A DNA stretch of 64,000 bases from JABCPE02 sp963516675 (GCA_963516675.1 CAUQBH010000001.1:172357-236356), one strand, 5' to 3'. Counted from the stretch's first letter, positions 41,092 to 51,308 are shown. The notes: generated by a model not told the origin, from the sequence alone. Program-made: numbers and translations.

Positions 41092-43062
41092 CTAAGGAAC
41101 CAATCTTACTACTCTAAATCCAGTATTCACAAAAGCCCCATTTTTTTTGTTTCGGATATATTCAAACTTCGTTGCCAACTGAGTCTGAACCTTACTCATA
41201 TTTCTTAGGACTTCTCCTTTTGATTCCCTTGCCAACATATCACTAACCACATCAAAACCTATAATGGTGTATTTAGATGGCGTTCTACAATATTCTTTTT
41301 TAAACTCAGCCAAAACCTCCTTTTCAAAATCTCCATCTGTATTTATTTTTCTATCCATCAAATAAACCAAATTTGCTTTACTTAAAGGATCTACATTCTT
41401 CTCAAAATCAGGGTGATAATACATACTAAACGCCTTGATTCCTTCTGTTTGTTTGGCTAGTTCTATTATTTTCTTTGCAAACCCTGCTCCCACAGCATTA
41501 TTATCATTTGCTAAAATAACTACCGCTGGCAGGCTTTGTCCTGTTACCATATTCTGCTCTAGTTCTATTCCAGATGGAGAACTAACCACTGAAATTTCAG
41601 TTTTAGACAGCTCTTTTGCTAACTGCTCTTTAAGGAAAATAACTTCTGGATTATTTTCTTCACCTACAATAAATACTTTTTCTTTTGAATGAGCATTTTT
41701 GACCTCACGGACAATTCTCTCTGCATAAACTCTATTCCCTGGCTCTACAATCACCAAATTATTATATTTATACATCTCCTCTGTATGAGCAAATGGAGCC
41801 ACCACAGGGATTTTCTCGTTCTTCACATATTCAAGAACTTCTATTACATTTGACTTAAAGAACGGTCCTATAATCAAATCTGTATTCGTTTTGTTAATCT
41901 GCGCCAAATTATTTTTAAAGGAATTCTCATTTTCAGCATCTATCACATTGATGCTTACTTTTTTACCATCTCTCATTCCTCGTTGTGCAGCAAGTTTAGC
42001 ACCGATTAGAAAATCTGCAGAAAGTGTTCTATATTTAGTATCGTTAGTATCGAACCCAAAAGGCAAAATCAATGCAATACTAAATACATCATCATCAGCT
42101 TTTACATATTGTCTATTCACCTTCTTGATATTCAGCACCATTCCTTGCTTTATCCCATTAGGAAGCCCTCCATTCATTTCGGCAAGTTGGTCATATGTGA
42201 TGTTATATTTATTCACAATTCCAAATGCACTCTCTCCTTTTTTAACCTCGTGAGTTACATATTCCTCTACAGAATAAGTTTTGGTTTTCACCTCTTTTGG
42301 AGGAATATTTTTTTCCTCTTTAGGTTTTGTATTTTTCTCAGAAGTTTCTTTCGTTGTTGTTACTACATTTTTAGAAGATGCTGTATTTTTCACTATGATA
42401 ATATCTCCAGATCTAAGCCCTCTCTGCTCCAATCCTGAATTTAATGCAAATAGCTCACTCTGCGAAATATTAAACTTCCTTGTAATCCCGTAATATGTAT
42501 CCTTTGGCTGAACCACATACGCTCCATCTTCTGAAGCTAGCATTTGAGTTTTTTTCTCCTCTTCTCTATCCTTTTTAGGTGTATCCACTACCTCCTGCTG
42601 AGCAGCTTTGTCGCCATACTTTCTGATTTTGTCTTCTGGCAGCACAAGCGCTTCACCCACTTTCATATGGCTTTCCAAATTAGGATTCAGCCTTCTCAGT
42701 TCTTCCTCAGAAATTTTATATTGTCTCGTTATGCCATAAATAGTCTGTTTTGGCTGAAGATAAATTTTACCCAATTTCTGATTGGATTTCTTTTCAGTAG
42801 ACTTTTTATCTTCCTTTTTTTCCTCCTTTTTCTCTTCTGTTTTTTGAGTGTTTTTTTGCTTATTAGGAATAATCAAAACATCTCCTATATCTATTTTCCC
42901 ATCCTTTATTTTAGGATTTTGCTTGATAAGCTCATCTACGCTGACACCATATTTTTTAGCAATAGTAGTGGGATTTTCTTTAGCCACCACAGTATGCTTC
43001 TTCTGCTGCCCAGATAACACCGCAAATGCTGTTCCTAGTATGGTTAAAAATATTTTTTTCAT
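41092..43062 (-). CDS. LysM-repeat protein fused to a periplasmic-binding-like domain
   Basis: A 656-residue envelope protein. A signal peptide (MKKIFLTILGTAFAVLSGQ) is followed by four LysM repeats (about residues 22-68, 100-143, 185-228, 270-314) separated by long Lys/Glu/Thr linkers, then a type 1 periplasmic-binding fold (about 325-650: VFSIALILPFGFDTND, ADFLIGAKLAAQRGM, DLIIGPFFKSNVIEVL). LysM domains hold peptidoglycan; the binding-protein half may sense a ligand or aid cell-wall assembly. The pairing is common in Bacteroidota, where it is annotated as LysM or receptor-like. Ligand unknown. Confidence 0.88.
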   Translation of the reverse strand: MKKIFLTILGTAFAVLSGQQKKHTVVAKENPTTIAKKYGVSVDELIKQNPKIKDGKIDIGDVLIIPNKQKNTQKTEEKKEEKKEDKKSTEKKSNQKLGKIYLQPKQTIYGITRQYKISEEELRRLNPNLESHMKVGEALVLPEDKIRKYGDKAAQQEVVDTPKKDREEEKKTQMLASEDGAYVVQPKDTYYGITRKFNISQSELFALNSGLEQRGLRSGDIIIVKNTASSKNVVTTTKETSEKNTKPKEEKNIPPKEVKTKTYSVEEYVTHEVKKGESAFGIVNKYNITYDQLAEMNGGLPNGIKQGMVLNIKKVNRQYVKADDDVFSIALILPFGFDTNDTKYRTLSADFLIGAKLAAQRGMRDGKKVSINVIDAENENSFKNNLAQINKTNTDLIIGPFFKSNVIEVLEYVKNEKIPVVAPFAHTEEMYKYNNLVIVEPGNRVYAERIVREVKNAHSKEKVFIVGEENNPEVIFLKEQLAKELSKTEISVVSSPSGIELEQNMVTGQSLPAVVILANDNNAVGAGFAKKIIELAKQTEGIKAFSMYYHPDFEKNVDPLSKANLVYLMDRKINTDGDFEKEVLAEFKKEYCRTPSKYTIIGFDVVSDMLARESKGEVLRNMSKVQTQLATKFEYIRNKKNGAFVNTGFRVVRLVP

Positions 43063-43100
43063 CTGATTTTAAGTATTGTTGTTATATAACAATTAGACCA

Positions 43101-43108
43101 CAAAAATA
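43101..43108 (-). promoter_or_regulatory. -7 element of the LysM/PBP gene
   Basis: TATTTTTG on the minus strand, 38 bp before the start at 43062, in the 57-bp gap after bshC. Confidence 0.45.
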
Positions 43109-43119
43109 CATCTTTATAA

Positions 43120-44697
43120 TTAAATGCACGAAATAATTAGCACCGAGTTTTCCACATCCATTTTTTGATAGCATTCTTCTATCCATCCTTTCCCTTTTTG
43201 CGCATAAAACACACTGAAATTCAGCACTCTCTCCTGCCAAACAGCATTAGGATGGACATCTAAATATAACTGTCTCAGCTGCATGTATTTTTCGTATTGT
43301 TTTATTTTTTCCGCTCGCAAAAGTCTCTTTTTCATTCGGTTATAAGATTTCAACTGACGGGTTTCCTCCGCTTCCACCAAATTTCTAAAAGTCTTATCCG
43401 TAAGTGAAGATTTTTCTTTCAGCAGCCCGAAAGATTTCTTCAGTTCCTCTTCTTTTTCTGTAAGAATCTCCAAAAGCTCTGACTCAAAAAGCAATTTTTC
43501 CTTGATAATCTCCGCATAATCCATGAAAAATTCATCTATCCCAAGCCCCATTTTCTGGATTTTATTTGCTGTTTTTTCAGTCAAGAAAAGCATTGAATTT
43601 CTCGGAATTAAAATCGGAAAAGGAACTTCCACATGTCGGAAATACTCTTTCAATTCCAGCCAATACATCACCTCTGCATTTCCGCCTATATAGGCTATAT
43701 TGGGAAGTATTTTCTCCTGATAAACAGGGCGCATCACTGCATTTGGGCTGAATTTTTCTGGATAATTTTCTAATTCTGCTAAAATCTCCTCTTCCGTGAA
43801 AGAAATTTCCCTGTCCAGCACATTGTATCTTTCTCCGTCAAACTCTATTCTATCACGAGTTTCCGTAAGATAAAACAAATTGATTTCCCTCGGATTTACC
43901 TGCACTTTTCCATATTTTTTTGTGAGATTTTCTACGGATTGGTGCGTTTCTTTTTTCAATGAATTATTTTTCAATTCATCGGCAAAAATCCCTTTCATCT
44001 GCTCTTTCAGCTCTCGATCATCCCCATCTATCATCAGCAGCCCTCGGTCGGCAAAAAGTTTATTTACCAGTGTTTTGGTCGCTTCTGCTAAAGTTTTTCC
44101 CTCTGCATAAGCTTCTTTCATCCAGTCTATCAGCTCCTTACCAAAATCATTATACTTGAATTCTTTTTCAAATTCCTCTATGAAATTATTTTTCTCGACC
44201 TTTATTCTACCGACCGCTCCTCCTGATTTTCCATCAATGCTGTAAATGTGATTTTGAGTTTTAAAATGATTTATTTCCTCAAAATCGTGGTCTTCCGTAG
44301 CCATCCAAAATATAGGAACGAATTTTTTGCCTTGAATATTTTGGTTCAAAAAATCTGTCGTTTTTATCGTCTGCAAAATTTTATAAACGAAAAACGCAGG
44401 TCCTGTAAACAGATTCAGCTGATGCCCTGTAACGATAGTAAAAGCGTTCTCCTGTGAAAGAGCTTGCAAGTTTTCTTTCTGTTTATCAGATAATTGCAGA
44501 TTTCCTAATTGTTTTCCCAAAACTTCACAAAGAATTTTTCTCTGCTCTTTGGAATAACTTTTTTCCTTAAATTCCACCTGTTTCTGTACATTTCCCAAAG
44601 AAAATCTATGCGAAGCATATTCCTCATCTGCGGAAAAGTCCTTAATAAGGCTGGGAATGCTGTATATATCTTTTAAAAATATCTCTTTTTTGTTCAT
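43120..44697 (-). CDS. bshC: Bacillithiol biosynthesis cysteine-adding enzyme BshC
   Basis: A 525-residue protein of the BshC family, which joins cysteine to the glucosamine-malate product to finish bacillithiol, the low-molecular thiol used by Firmicutes and many Bacteroidota. Family landmarks: FTIVTGHQLNLFTGPAFFVYKI, IFWMATEDHDFEEINHF, MLIDGDDRELK-like LLMIDGDDRE, and the C-terminal HPNAVWQERVLNF. Length and ending are typical. It follows the porin gene by 12 bp on the same strand. Confidence 0.94.
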   Translation of the reverse strand: MNKKEIFLKDIYSIPSLIKDFSADEEYASHRFSLGNVQKQVEFKEKSYSKEQRKILCEVLGKQLGNLQLSDKQKENLQALSQENAFTIVTGHQLNLFTGPAFFVYKILQTIKTTDFLNQNIQGKKFVPIFWMATEDHDFEEINHFKTQNHIYSIDGKSGGAVGRIKVEKNNFIEEFEKEFKYNDFGKELIDWMKEAYAEGKTLAEATKTLVNKLFADRGLLMIDGDDRELKEQMKGIFADELKNNSLKKETHQSVENLTKKYGKVQVNPREINLFYLTETRDRIEFDGERYNVLDREISFTEEEILAELENYPEKFSPNAVMRPVYQEKILPNIAYIGGNAEVMYWLELKEYFRHVEVPFPILIPRNSMLFLTEKTANKIQKMGLGIDEFFMDYAEIIKEKLLFESELLEILTEKEEELKKSFGLLKEKSSLTDKTFRNLVEAEETRQLKSYNRMKKRLLRAEKIKQYEKYMQLRQLYLDVHPNAVWQERVLNFSVFYAQKGKGWIEECYQKMDVENSVLIISCI

Positions 44698-44709
44698 TTT
44701 ACCTTTATT

Positions 44710-46617
44710 TTAGTGGAATAAATACCATACCAAACCTAAATTCAGCCTAAAATCTGCCACTGGATAAAACGGCGCTGCGTAGGACTGATTTTTCATGAAA
44801 GTAGTGTTAAGATGCTGTGCCTCAGCGTAAATCATCATTCGTTTTACTTTCATATTAAAATAAACATCCACTATCGGTCTTCCTCCGATGGAATGCGAGT
44901 CTGTGGATGGCAGGATAAATTCATTAAGTATCGGAAAATACTGCTGTGAGGCGAATTTTGAGAAATAATAAGCCTTGATTCCCGTCTGAATTTCTGCCGC
45001 TTTTTTGAATATTTTGGATTGATAATAAACATTCGCCCTTCCTATAAATTGTGGCAACGGAAGCACATCTTTATTATTTAAAACATTCTGAAACAATACT
45101 TTAGCATTAAAATTAAATTTACGATAAGTAAATGTAGCCTCTCCTCCTATCTGCGATATATTTACCGATGAAGTGCTCTGCTGAGGCTTCGCCGAAGAAT
45201 CAAAATACGCCAGCTGCCCTATTCTGAAATAGTTCGCAAACAGCTTAGTATCAAACCATTTAAGATTTAAATCCGCTCCTATTTCCAAAACATTTTGGTT
45301 CTTAAAATCAGAATATTTGAAATTATAATCTTGGTAAAAAGAAGCGTTCATCAAATAATTGAACGAAGGAACTGCCGATTTAAACTTCACATGCCCGCCG
45401 ATGGAATAACCCTCAATAGGCTCAAAAGTCAAACGATTTTCTGAATTTAGATAATTTCCAAAGGCTTTTCCGTTAGAAATTTCCAAATCTGAATTTAGAT
45501 TGATTTTATCCCAAAGTTTTATTTTAAGATTTCCTACTAATCCCAAACGATTTTCCTGAAATTTAGAATCTTCCTGCACTCCATTGATTATCAAAGGATA
45601 AAATGACCTGTAACTGATATTCTGATAACGAACCCCTGCTTCTGCCCTAAAAGCCTCATTATCAAAAAGTAAGCTCACCGTATTGCTGAATTTAGTTGAT
45701 TTCCTCTTATTATTGGTAGGATAATCCGTAATCAACGAAGAGGAATAATAGTTCTCCGTGCCGTCCTGCGTGTAGAAATATTTATTGGTTTGATAAAAAA
45801 TTGTATGGCTCAGCTTAAACGGAAATCTCTCCACATCAAAAGGCGCAAAATAATGGCTGAAATAAAACCTCCTCACCGCCATTCTGGTGTAAGTATTATG
45901 CAAATTTACCGTAAGATTTTTTCTGCTGTTGAACCGAGAATCTCCACTTGTAAAATTCTCTAAATTAGCAAGTCCCCCATTCTCTTCATTAGAAATATTC
46001 TGATGAATAAAATGCGCTAACGCCTCATATTTAGAGTTTTTAGAAAGATAATGCGCAGAGAAAATAGTATTATTAGAAGATGCTATTTCCCTCTGATACA
46101 GCCCCTCCGAACGCAGTCCCATGTACTCTATCGCAAAATTAAACCTCTTGCCAATATTCTGAGTATAAGTAGTTTGCAGAGTTCCGCCGCTGCTCATCCC
46201 ATTATGATAATAGAATGCTGTAGTGGGACTTTTCACATCGTAATATTTTATGTCCTTGATTCCCAGTATAAAGAATGATTTTCTTGTAGGCAGCAATGCT
46301 AAATCCTGCTCTGCATCAGTCTTATAAATCAAATTCTGAAATCCCTCCCCAATATTCGCAAACTGGATTTTCCCAAAATTATCCCTATTATTATACTGAG
46401 TAAATTGATAAGATTTACCAATAGTGAAAACAGTATCAAACGCTTTTCGCTGAGAAAATTGTGTAAAAAACTGATAATCATCAATCGTTGGGCTAAAAAT
46501 CTGTATAGAATCCTTCTCTCCATTGTCCACTACAACGGAATCACTCACTGGCAAATCATCTGTCTGCGCCTTTAAAAGGCTTCCCAGCAATATCAATATA
46601 AAAAAAATGTACCTCAT
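44710..46617 (-). CDS. Putative outer membrane porin
   Basis: A 635-residue outer membrane beta-barrel protein, like the Bacteroidota putative porin group (PF14121). Signal peptide MRYIFFILILLGSLLKAQ, then a short linker and a long series of alternating aromatic/polar strands (YYHNGMSSGGTLQTTYTQNIGKR, seen in parts) up to a C-terminal strand FRLNLGLVWYLFH ending in an aromatic residue. Substrate unknown. The ATG at 46617 lies in the right arm of a perfect hairpin (46608-46635) followed by T residues, as if the start were inside a terminator. bshC follows by 12 bp. Confidence 0.85.
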   Translation of the reverse strand: MRYIFFILILLGSLLKAQTDDLPVSDSVVVDNGEKDSIQIFSPTIDDYQFFTQFSQRKAFDTVFTIGKSYQFTQYNNRDNFGKIQFANIGEGFQNLIYKTDAEQDLALLPTRKSFFILGIKDIKYYDVKSPTTAFYYHNGMSSGGTLQTTYTQNIGKRFNFAIEYMGLRSEGLYQREIASSNNTIFSAHYLSKNSKYEALAHFIHQNISNEENGGLANLENFTSGDSRFNSRKNLTVNLHNTYTRMAVRRFYFSHYFAPFDVERFPFKLSHTIFYQTNKYFYTQDGTENYYSSSLITDYPTNNKRKSTKFSNTVSLLFDNEAFRAEAGVRYQNISYRSFYPLIINGVQEDSKFQENRLGLVGNLKIKLWDKINLNSDLEISNGKAFGNYLNSENRLTFEPIEGYSIGGHVKFKSAVPSFNYLMNASFYQDYNFKYSDFKNQNVLEIGADLNLKWFDTKLFANYFRIGQLAYFDSSAKPQQSTSSVNISQIGGEATFTYRKFNFNAKVLFQNVLNNKDVLPLPQFIGRANVYYQSKIFKKAAEIQTGIKAYYFSKFASQQYFPILNEFILPSTDSHSIGGRPIVDVYFNMKVKRMMIYAEAQHLNTTFMKNQSYAAPFYPVADFRLNLGLVWYLFH

Positions 46618-46635
46618 AAAGTTTTATGAGGTACA
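46608..46635 (-). terminator. Terminator-like hairpin containing the porin start codon
   Basis: Minus strand: stem TGTACCTCATAA / TTATGAGGTACA with a 4-nt loop, then seven T residues. The start ATG of the porin (46615-46617) sits within the 3' arm. It could end susD transcription while hiding the next start. Confidence 0.75.
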
Positions 46636-46679
46636 AATTTAATATATTATTCAGAATAATTCTCTAGTTATCTAAAAAA

Positions 46680-48242
46680 TTAATAACCTGGGTTTTGCTG
46701 AATATTTGGATTTCCTGCTATCTCTGCCAATGGTATAGGTAGGGTATATCTATAATCTCCATTTGGAAGATTTGCTACAGTGATTCCAGGACGATCATCT
46801 GTTCTATTTCTATCCATAGTCACCCCAGCCTTAGCAGCCAACCTTTTAAGGTCTATATAACGATGTCCCTCAAAAGCAAGCTCTACCCTTCTTTCTTTCA
46901 GAATATCTGCCCATGCAGCCTGTTGATTAGTGTATACAGGTGTTGTAGCTGCACCACTGTAATTTCTAGCTTGTCTAACTTGGTGGATGTAATTTCTAGC
47001 TGAAGCTAAATCATTATCATTTACAGCACATTCTGCCAATATGAAGTACATCTCTGACAACCTAAACATCTTAACATCATTTTTTGTTGTAGCACTTCCC
47101 TTACCTGGATATTTATCTATAACTAACTGGTCTGTTGTATAATCTTTATTATTATAAGCTGTTTCATAGTTAGGATTGATAGTAGATGTAGGATCTATAT
47201 ACGCATATCTTCTAATATCTCCAGTTGTTCCATCTAATATATTGAATAGGTTTCTTCCCATTACCCAAAGAGGAGAACCTTCGATATCAGACTTATTCGT
47301 ATTATAATACGAAGGTAATTGTACATAACTTCCTCCAGAAACAGGTCTTGAAAGAGCAAAGATAACTTCTCCTTGCGAATTATCTGACCAAATCTGTCTA
47401 TATGGGCTTGTAGAAGCATCTTTATAAAAGTCTGCATTCCATGCAGTACTTCCTACCGTACCAGAAGGAATAGGTGTAGCAGCTGTCAAAGACAATCCTG
47501 AGCTACTCAAAACAGCCTGTGCGTACTGTTTAGCCTCAGCATATTTCCCTCTATAAAGATAAAGACGAGCCTTAATAGCATTTACTAAATTCTTACTTAC
47601 ATAATATCTGTCAGACTGTTTTGTAAGATGATTTTCAGCAAAAGTCAGATCTTCTTCTATCACAGCATATACCGCCCCATTTGTACTTCTTGGCAATTTA
47701 GTAGAAATACCTGGCACTGTACTAATAATCATAGTACCCAAAGCATTATCATTTGCCATATCTGGAGAGAAATAAGTTAACAATTGCAAATATCCTAATG
47801 CTCTCAATACTTTTGCTTCCGCTACTATATTATTATAAGTTGCTTGCTCACTAGAACTTGGTGTGACTTTTTTCGCCCCTTCTATAAGTCTCGTAGCTCT
47901 ATTTATTAATAGATTATTCTGTAGCCATATATCAGAAACTATAGAACGAGAAGGATCTATATAAAATCTATGTGTTTCATACCCTTGTCCTCCAGAACCT
48001 GCAGCAGGCTTTACTTCATCTGTAATAAGAGAAGTAAAATATACTGCTTGAGCATTCTCTACATTATTATAAACACTTCCTACTAAATAACCTTGCAAAT
48101 TATCTACTGTCGTAAAAAATGCATCTGAATTCAACTCTCCATCTTGTACAATATCCACAGCATCTCTACAGCTATTCATAGATACTACTGCTCCAAAACC
48201 AAGAATTGACAACAATCCTATTTTAATTATATTTTTTTTCAT
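46680..48242 (-). CDS. SusD/RagB family nutrient-binding outer membrane lipoprotein
   Basis: A 520-residue lipoprotein (lipobox SMNSC, C25) of the SusD family. TPR-like helices (AKVLRALGYLQLLTYF, KNLVNAIKARLYLYRGKYAEAKQYAQ in parts) and the C-terminal SusD signature (MFRLSEMYFILAECAVN, ILKERRVELAFEGHRYIDLKR) are clear. It forms the lid over its SusC partner, 20 bp upstream, and binds the nutrient on the cell surface. No glycan hydrolase is nearby, so the substrate could be a peptide, glycan or other compound. Confidence 0.94.
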   Translation of the reverse strand: MKKNIIKIGLLSILGFGAVVSMNSCRDAVDIVQDGELNSDAFFTTVDNLQGYLVGSVYNNVENAQAVYFTSLITDEVKPAAGSGGQGYETHRFYIDPSRSIVSDIWLQNNLLINRATRLIEGAKKVTPSSSEQATYNNIVAEAKVLRALGYLQLLTYFSPDMANDNALGTMIISTVPGISTKLPRSTNGAVYAVIEEDLTFAENHLTKQSDRYYVSKNLVNAIKARLYLYRGKYAEAKQYAQAVLSSSGLSLTAATPIPSGTVGSTAWNADFYKDASTSPYRQIWSDNSQGEVIFALSRPVSGGSYVQLPSYYNTNKSDIEGSPLWVMGRNLFNILDGTTGDIRRYAYIDPTSTINPNYETAYNNKDYTTDQLVIDKYPGKGSATTKNDVKMFRLSEMYFILAECAVNDNDLASARNYIHQVRQARNYSGAATTPVYTNQQAAWADILKERRVELAFEGHRYIDLKRLAAKAGVTMDRNRTDDRPGITVANLPNGDYRYTLPIPLAEIAGNPNIQQNPGY

Positions 48243-48262
48243 TTTCTAAATTATTTTATTAT

Positions 48263-51121
48263 CTAAAACTCTAAGTTTAATCCTAATGAATATGTTCTAG
48301 TATTTGGATAAACCCCTATAGAATAACTTTTTACAGGCTCTGGATCAAATCCTTTCCACCCTGTCCATGTAACCAAGTTTTCTGCCATCAGATACACTTT
48401 CAGTGATCTTACAGGAAGATCTCTCAGCAATTCTTTATTAACATTATATCCTATTGTGATGTTCTTAAGCTTAATATAATCCGTTTTTCTCAGGTATTTA
48501 TCTGAACTACTTAACAACCCGAAGTTTCCTGCTGTAAGAGAACCTACATCTGTATTTGTATTATCTGGTCTCCATGCATTCAGCATTTCTCTTGTTGGAT
48601 TATATCTATGGAAATAACTTGGATCATTTAACCAATAGTTCATGTTATCATAAGACCATCCTCCCGCTTGGAAACTAAATAATGAAGTAAGATAAAAACC
48701 TTTATAATCAACATCTAAACCAAAACCTCCTGTATATGGCGCATATACAGTTTTCCCTGTTAGCACTCTATCACTTGCTGTTGGTGCTTCTGTCGCATTT
48801 CCATTTTTATCTCTAAACAAGAAGTTTCCGTTAGCAGGATTAACTCCTATATAAGAATATAACTGCCACTGTGCAAGAGGTCCTCCCACTGCATTTACAA
48901 TATCATCACTCAAATCTTCCTGTGGAAGAGCCATGATTTTACTTTGGTTATATGCCATATTAGCAAAAACTGATAATTTGAAATTTCTATCTCTGTCGTT
49001 AAACGGAGTATATCTCAAACTTCCTTCGATACCTCTATTTCTTAATGTACCATTATTCCCTTTAATAGTGTACTGACCGTTAGCTGCAGATATTGGCACT
49101 CCTAAGAACATGTCTTCTGTTCTTTTTTCATACACATCTACAGTTCCTTGTAGTTTACGCAATATACCAAAATCTAAACCTATATTCGACTGAGACACTC
49201 TTTCCCATTTGACATCAGAGTTTTTCAAAGATGTTGCATATCCAGGAAGGTTTAAATAACCAGTATTTGAAGAATAGGTATCTCTTATCAAGTTAGAATC
49301 CAAGAATAAAGCATTCGTATTAACTGCTGATGATGATAAATTCTGATTACCATTCGTTCCATAAGATGCTCTAAGCTTCAACTCATCGAAGATAGAACCT
49401 TCCATGAAGCTTTCCTTATTAATATTCCATCTACCACCTACAGACCAGAATGTTTCCCATCTATTATCTGAAGAGAATCTATATGAAGCATCTCTTCTTA
49501 TTGTAGCAGATATACCATATCTAGATGCAAAATCATAATCTACAGTTCCTATGAAAGCCAATGTTCCTGCTTTAACTTTCCCTGCATCTATACTGGGTCT
49601 ATAATTATTAGGTGTTTTTGGATCAAAAGGCACATACCCTGTTCCTGCACCTAATGCCCATGTCAAGGGATCTAATCCATTCTGTGTTTGTGAAGTAGAG
49701 GAATAGAAACCTCTAAGATAATCTATATAAGCCCCTGCCCCAATAGTATGACGCCCAAATTTCTTGTCATAATTCAAACTGGTTACAGAGTTTATATTTG
49801 TATCATAAATATTTTCTATTGTTTCAAACCCTCCATATTTTAATCTACTCATGTTCGCCACATACACCGCCAAATAACCATTAGGGTCTCTAGCAAAATC
49901 TGTAGTATTATTTTTGTAAGTAACCCCTGTTCTATTAGTTACACTTAAACCATCATATATTTTATATGTAACATTAGCATTTGCTGTTATAGATGTCTGA
50001 GTTCTCAAGTTTTTAACTGCCCCTCTAATAATATCAGACAACACCCATGCACTTTTACCTTCAGTTGAAAAATCAGGCACAAGCTCAAACATATGACGAC
50101 CATTGTTAAAATAATAAGGTCTCAAAGTAGATAGTGAAAACAATCCTAAAAGTGGGTTCTGAACTGCATTATTTCGGACATTAGAACCTGTTTCTTCATG
50201 TAATTGATTTCTCTTAGAATATCCTAAACCAATCTGCGCAGAATAGGTAAGTCTTTTATCCTTAGAACGCCCATTAATATTACTTCTTAAAGTAAATCTC
50301 TTGAAATCTGTTGATTTTACAACACCTTCACTATCAAGATATCCTAAAGATGTATATGATGATAGATTTTCACCTCCTGCTCTCAGCCCTATATTATGTT
50401 GCTGACTGAATGCTGTTCTAAAAAATTCCTTACTCCAATCTGTATCAATAGAATAATTATCTATTTGACTCTGAGTCATTGTCGCTCCTATACCTACTCC
50501 CGCTCCTTTCTGGATAGCCAATGTTTCTCTAGAGGAAGCTAGGTTATATTTATGCGTAGGCATCGTAGATATACTAGTCGTTAAATCGTATGAAATTCTT
50601 AAACCAGAATTAAACTTACCTGATTTTGTAGTGATTACCACCACCCCATTAGCACCATAGTTACCATATATAGATGTAGCTTGAGCATCTCTCAAAACAG
50701 AAAGAGTTTCTATATCATTCGGGTTCAAGTTTCTGAACTCATTACCAGAAGATATCAATCCATCTATCACATATAGAGGATCTGTAGATGCGTTGATAGA
50801 CCCTACCCCTCTAACGGTCACATCTATTCTCCCAGAACCAGGAGAACCTGACCCAGAATTAATAGATATACCAGGAGCTGCTCCTTGTACAGATGTTAAG
50901 AAAGATGTTGTTGCTCTGTTTTCAAGTGTAGATGCAGATACAGTTGTACTCGCTGCAGAAGACTTAGATTTTGATGCTGTCTTACTATACCCCAATATTA
51001 CAACTGTATCTATTGTTTTTTCTTTTCCAGAAGTAGTATCCTTCTTAACCTCTTGCGCAACTAATGCTTGTCCTGTGAAGAACAATACACCAGCTGTTAG
51101 AACTTTCAATTTCACATTCAT
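48263..51121 (-). CDS. SusC/RagA family TonB-linked outer membrane transporter
   Basis: A 952-residue TonB-dependent receptor. Signal peptide MNVKLKVLTAGVLFFTGQALVAQ, then a short linker straight to the plug (DTVVILGYSKT, TSVQGAAPGISINSG, IDVTVRGVGSINASTDPLYVIDGL in parts) and a 22-strand barrel ending TRTYSLGLNLEF. The carboxypeptidase-regulatory-like domain that precedes the plug in many SusC proteins is missing, as in other short Weeksellaceae members. ATG 51121 is preferred over the TTG three codons earlier. Transports the ligand captured by SusD with TonB energy. Confidence 0.95.
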   Translation of the reverse strand: MNVKLKVLTAGVLFFTGQALVAQEVKKDTTSGKEKTIDTVVILGYSKTASKSKSSAASTTVSASTLENRATTSFLTSVQGAAPGISINSGSGSPGSGRIDVTVRGVGSINASTDPLYVIDGLISSGNEFRNLNPNDIETLSVLRDAQATSIYGNYGANGVVVITTKSGKFNSGLRISYDLTTSISTMPTHKYNLASSRETLAIQKGAGVGIGATMTQSQIDNYSIDTDWSKEFFRTAFSQQHNIGLRAGGENLSSYTSLGYLDSEGVVKSTDFKRFTLRSNINGRSKDKRLTYSAQIGLGYSKRNQLHEETGSNVRNNAVQNPLLGLFSLSTLRPYYFNNGRHMFELVPDFSTEGKSAWVLSDIIRGAVKNLRTQTSITANANVTYKIYDGLSVTNRTGVTYKNNTTDFARDPNGYLAVYVANMSRLKYGGFETIENIYDTNINSVTSLNYDKKFGRHTIGAGAYIDYLRGFYSSTSQTQNGLDPLTWALGAGTGYVPFDPKTPNNYRPSIDAGKVKAGTLAFIGTVDYDFASRYGISATIRRDASYRFSSDNRWETFWSVGGRWNINKESFMEGSIFDELKLRASYGTNGNQNLSSSAVNTNALFLDSNLIRDTYSSNTGYLNLPGYATSLKNSDVKWERVSQSNIGLDFGILRKLQGTVDVYEKRTEDMFLGVPISAANGQYTIKGNNGTLRNRGIEGSLRYTPFNDRDRNFKLSVFANMAYNQSKIMALPQEDLSDDIVNAVGGPLAQWQLYSYIGVNPANGNFLFRDKNGNATEAPTASDRVLTGKTVYAPYTGGFGLDVDYKGFYLTSLFSFQAGGWSYDNMNYWLNDPSYFHRYNPTREMLNAWRPDNTNTDVGSLTAGNFGLLSSSDKYLRKTDYIKLKNITIGYNVNKELLRDLPVRSLKVYLMAENLVTWTGWKGFDPEPVKSYSIGVYPNTRTYSLGLNLEF

Positions 51122-51267
51122 TTTTAACAAAATTTAATAACCATTGAGCAAAGGTGTTAAATATTTTTTAAACAACCAAATGTTTTTATGTTTTTTTTGT
51201 TATTTTTTTGATGTTTTGTTAAAAATATTCGAAATTTATCATTTTCAATAAACTAAATATTAAATTT

Positions 51268-51300
51268 TTGATAAAGTTATCTTAATTTTTCCTAAATTTG
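51268..51300 (+). promoter_or_regulatory. Promoter of the HU-CCDC81 protein gene
   Basis: TTG (51268-51270), 22-bp spacer, TAAATTTG (51293-51300): a full consensus match, 8 bp before the ATG at 51309. Confidence 0.65.
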
Positions 51301-51308
51301 CATCTAGT

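Noticed and set aside
42100..42900. Tandem DNA repeats in the LysM gene
   Set aside because: The repeats are protein domains that have diverged at DNA level, not DNA tandem repeats.
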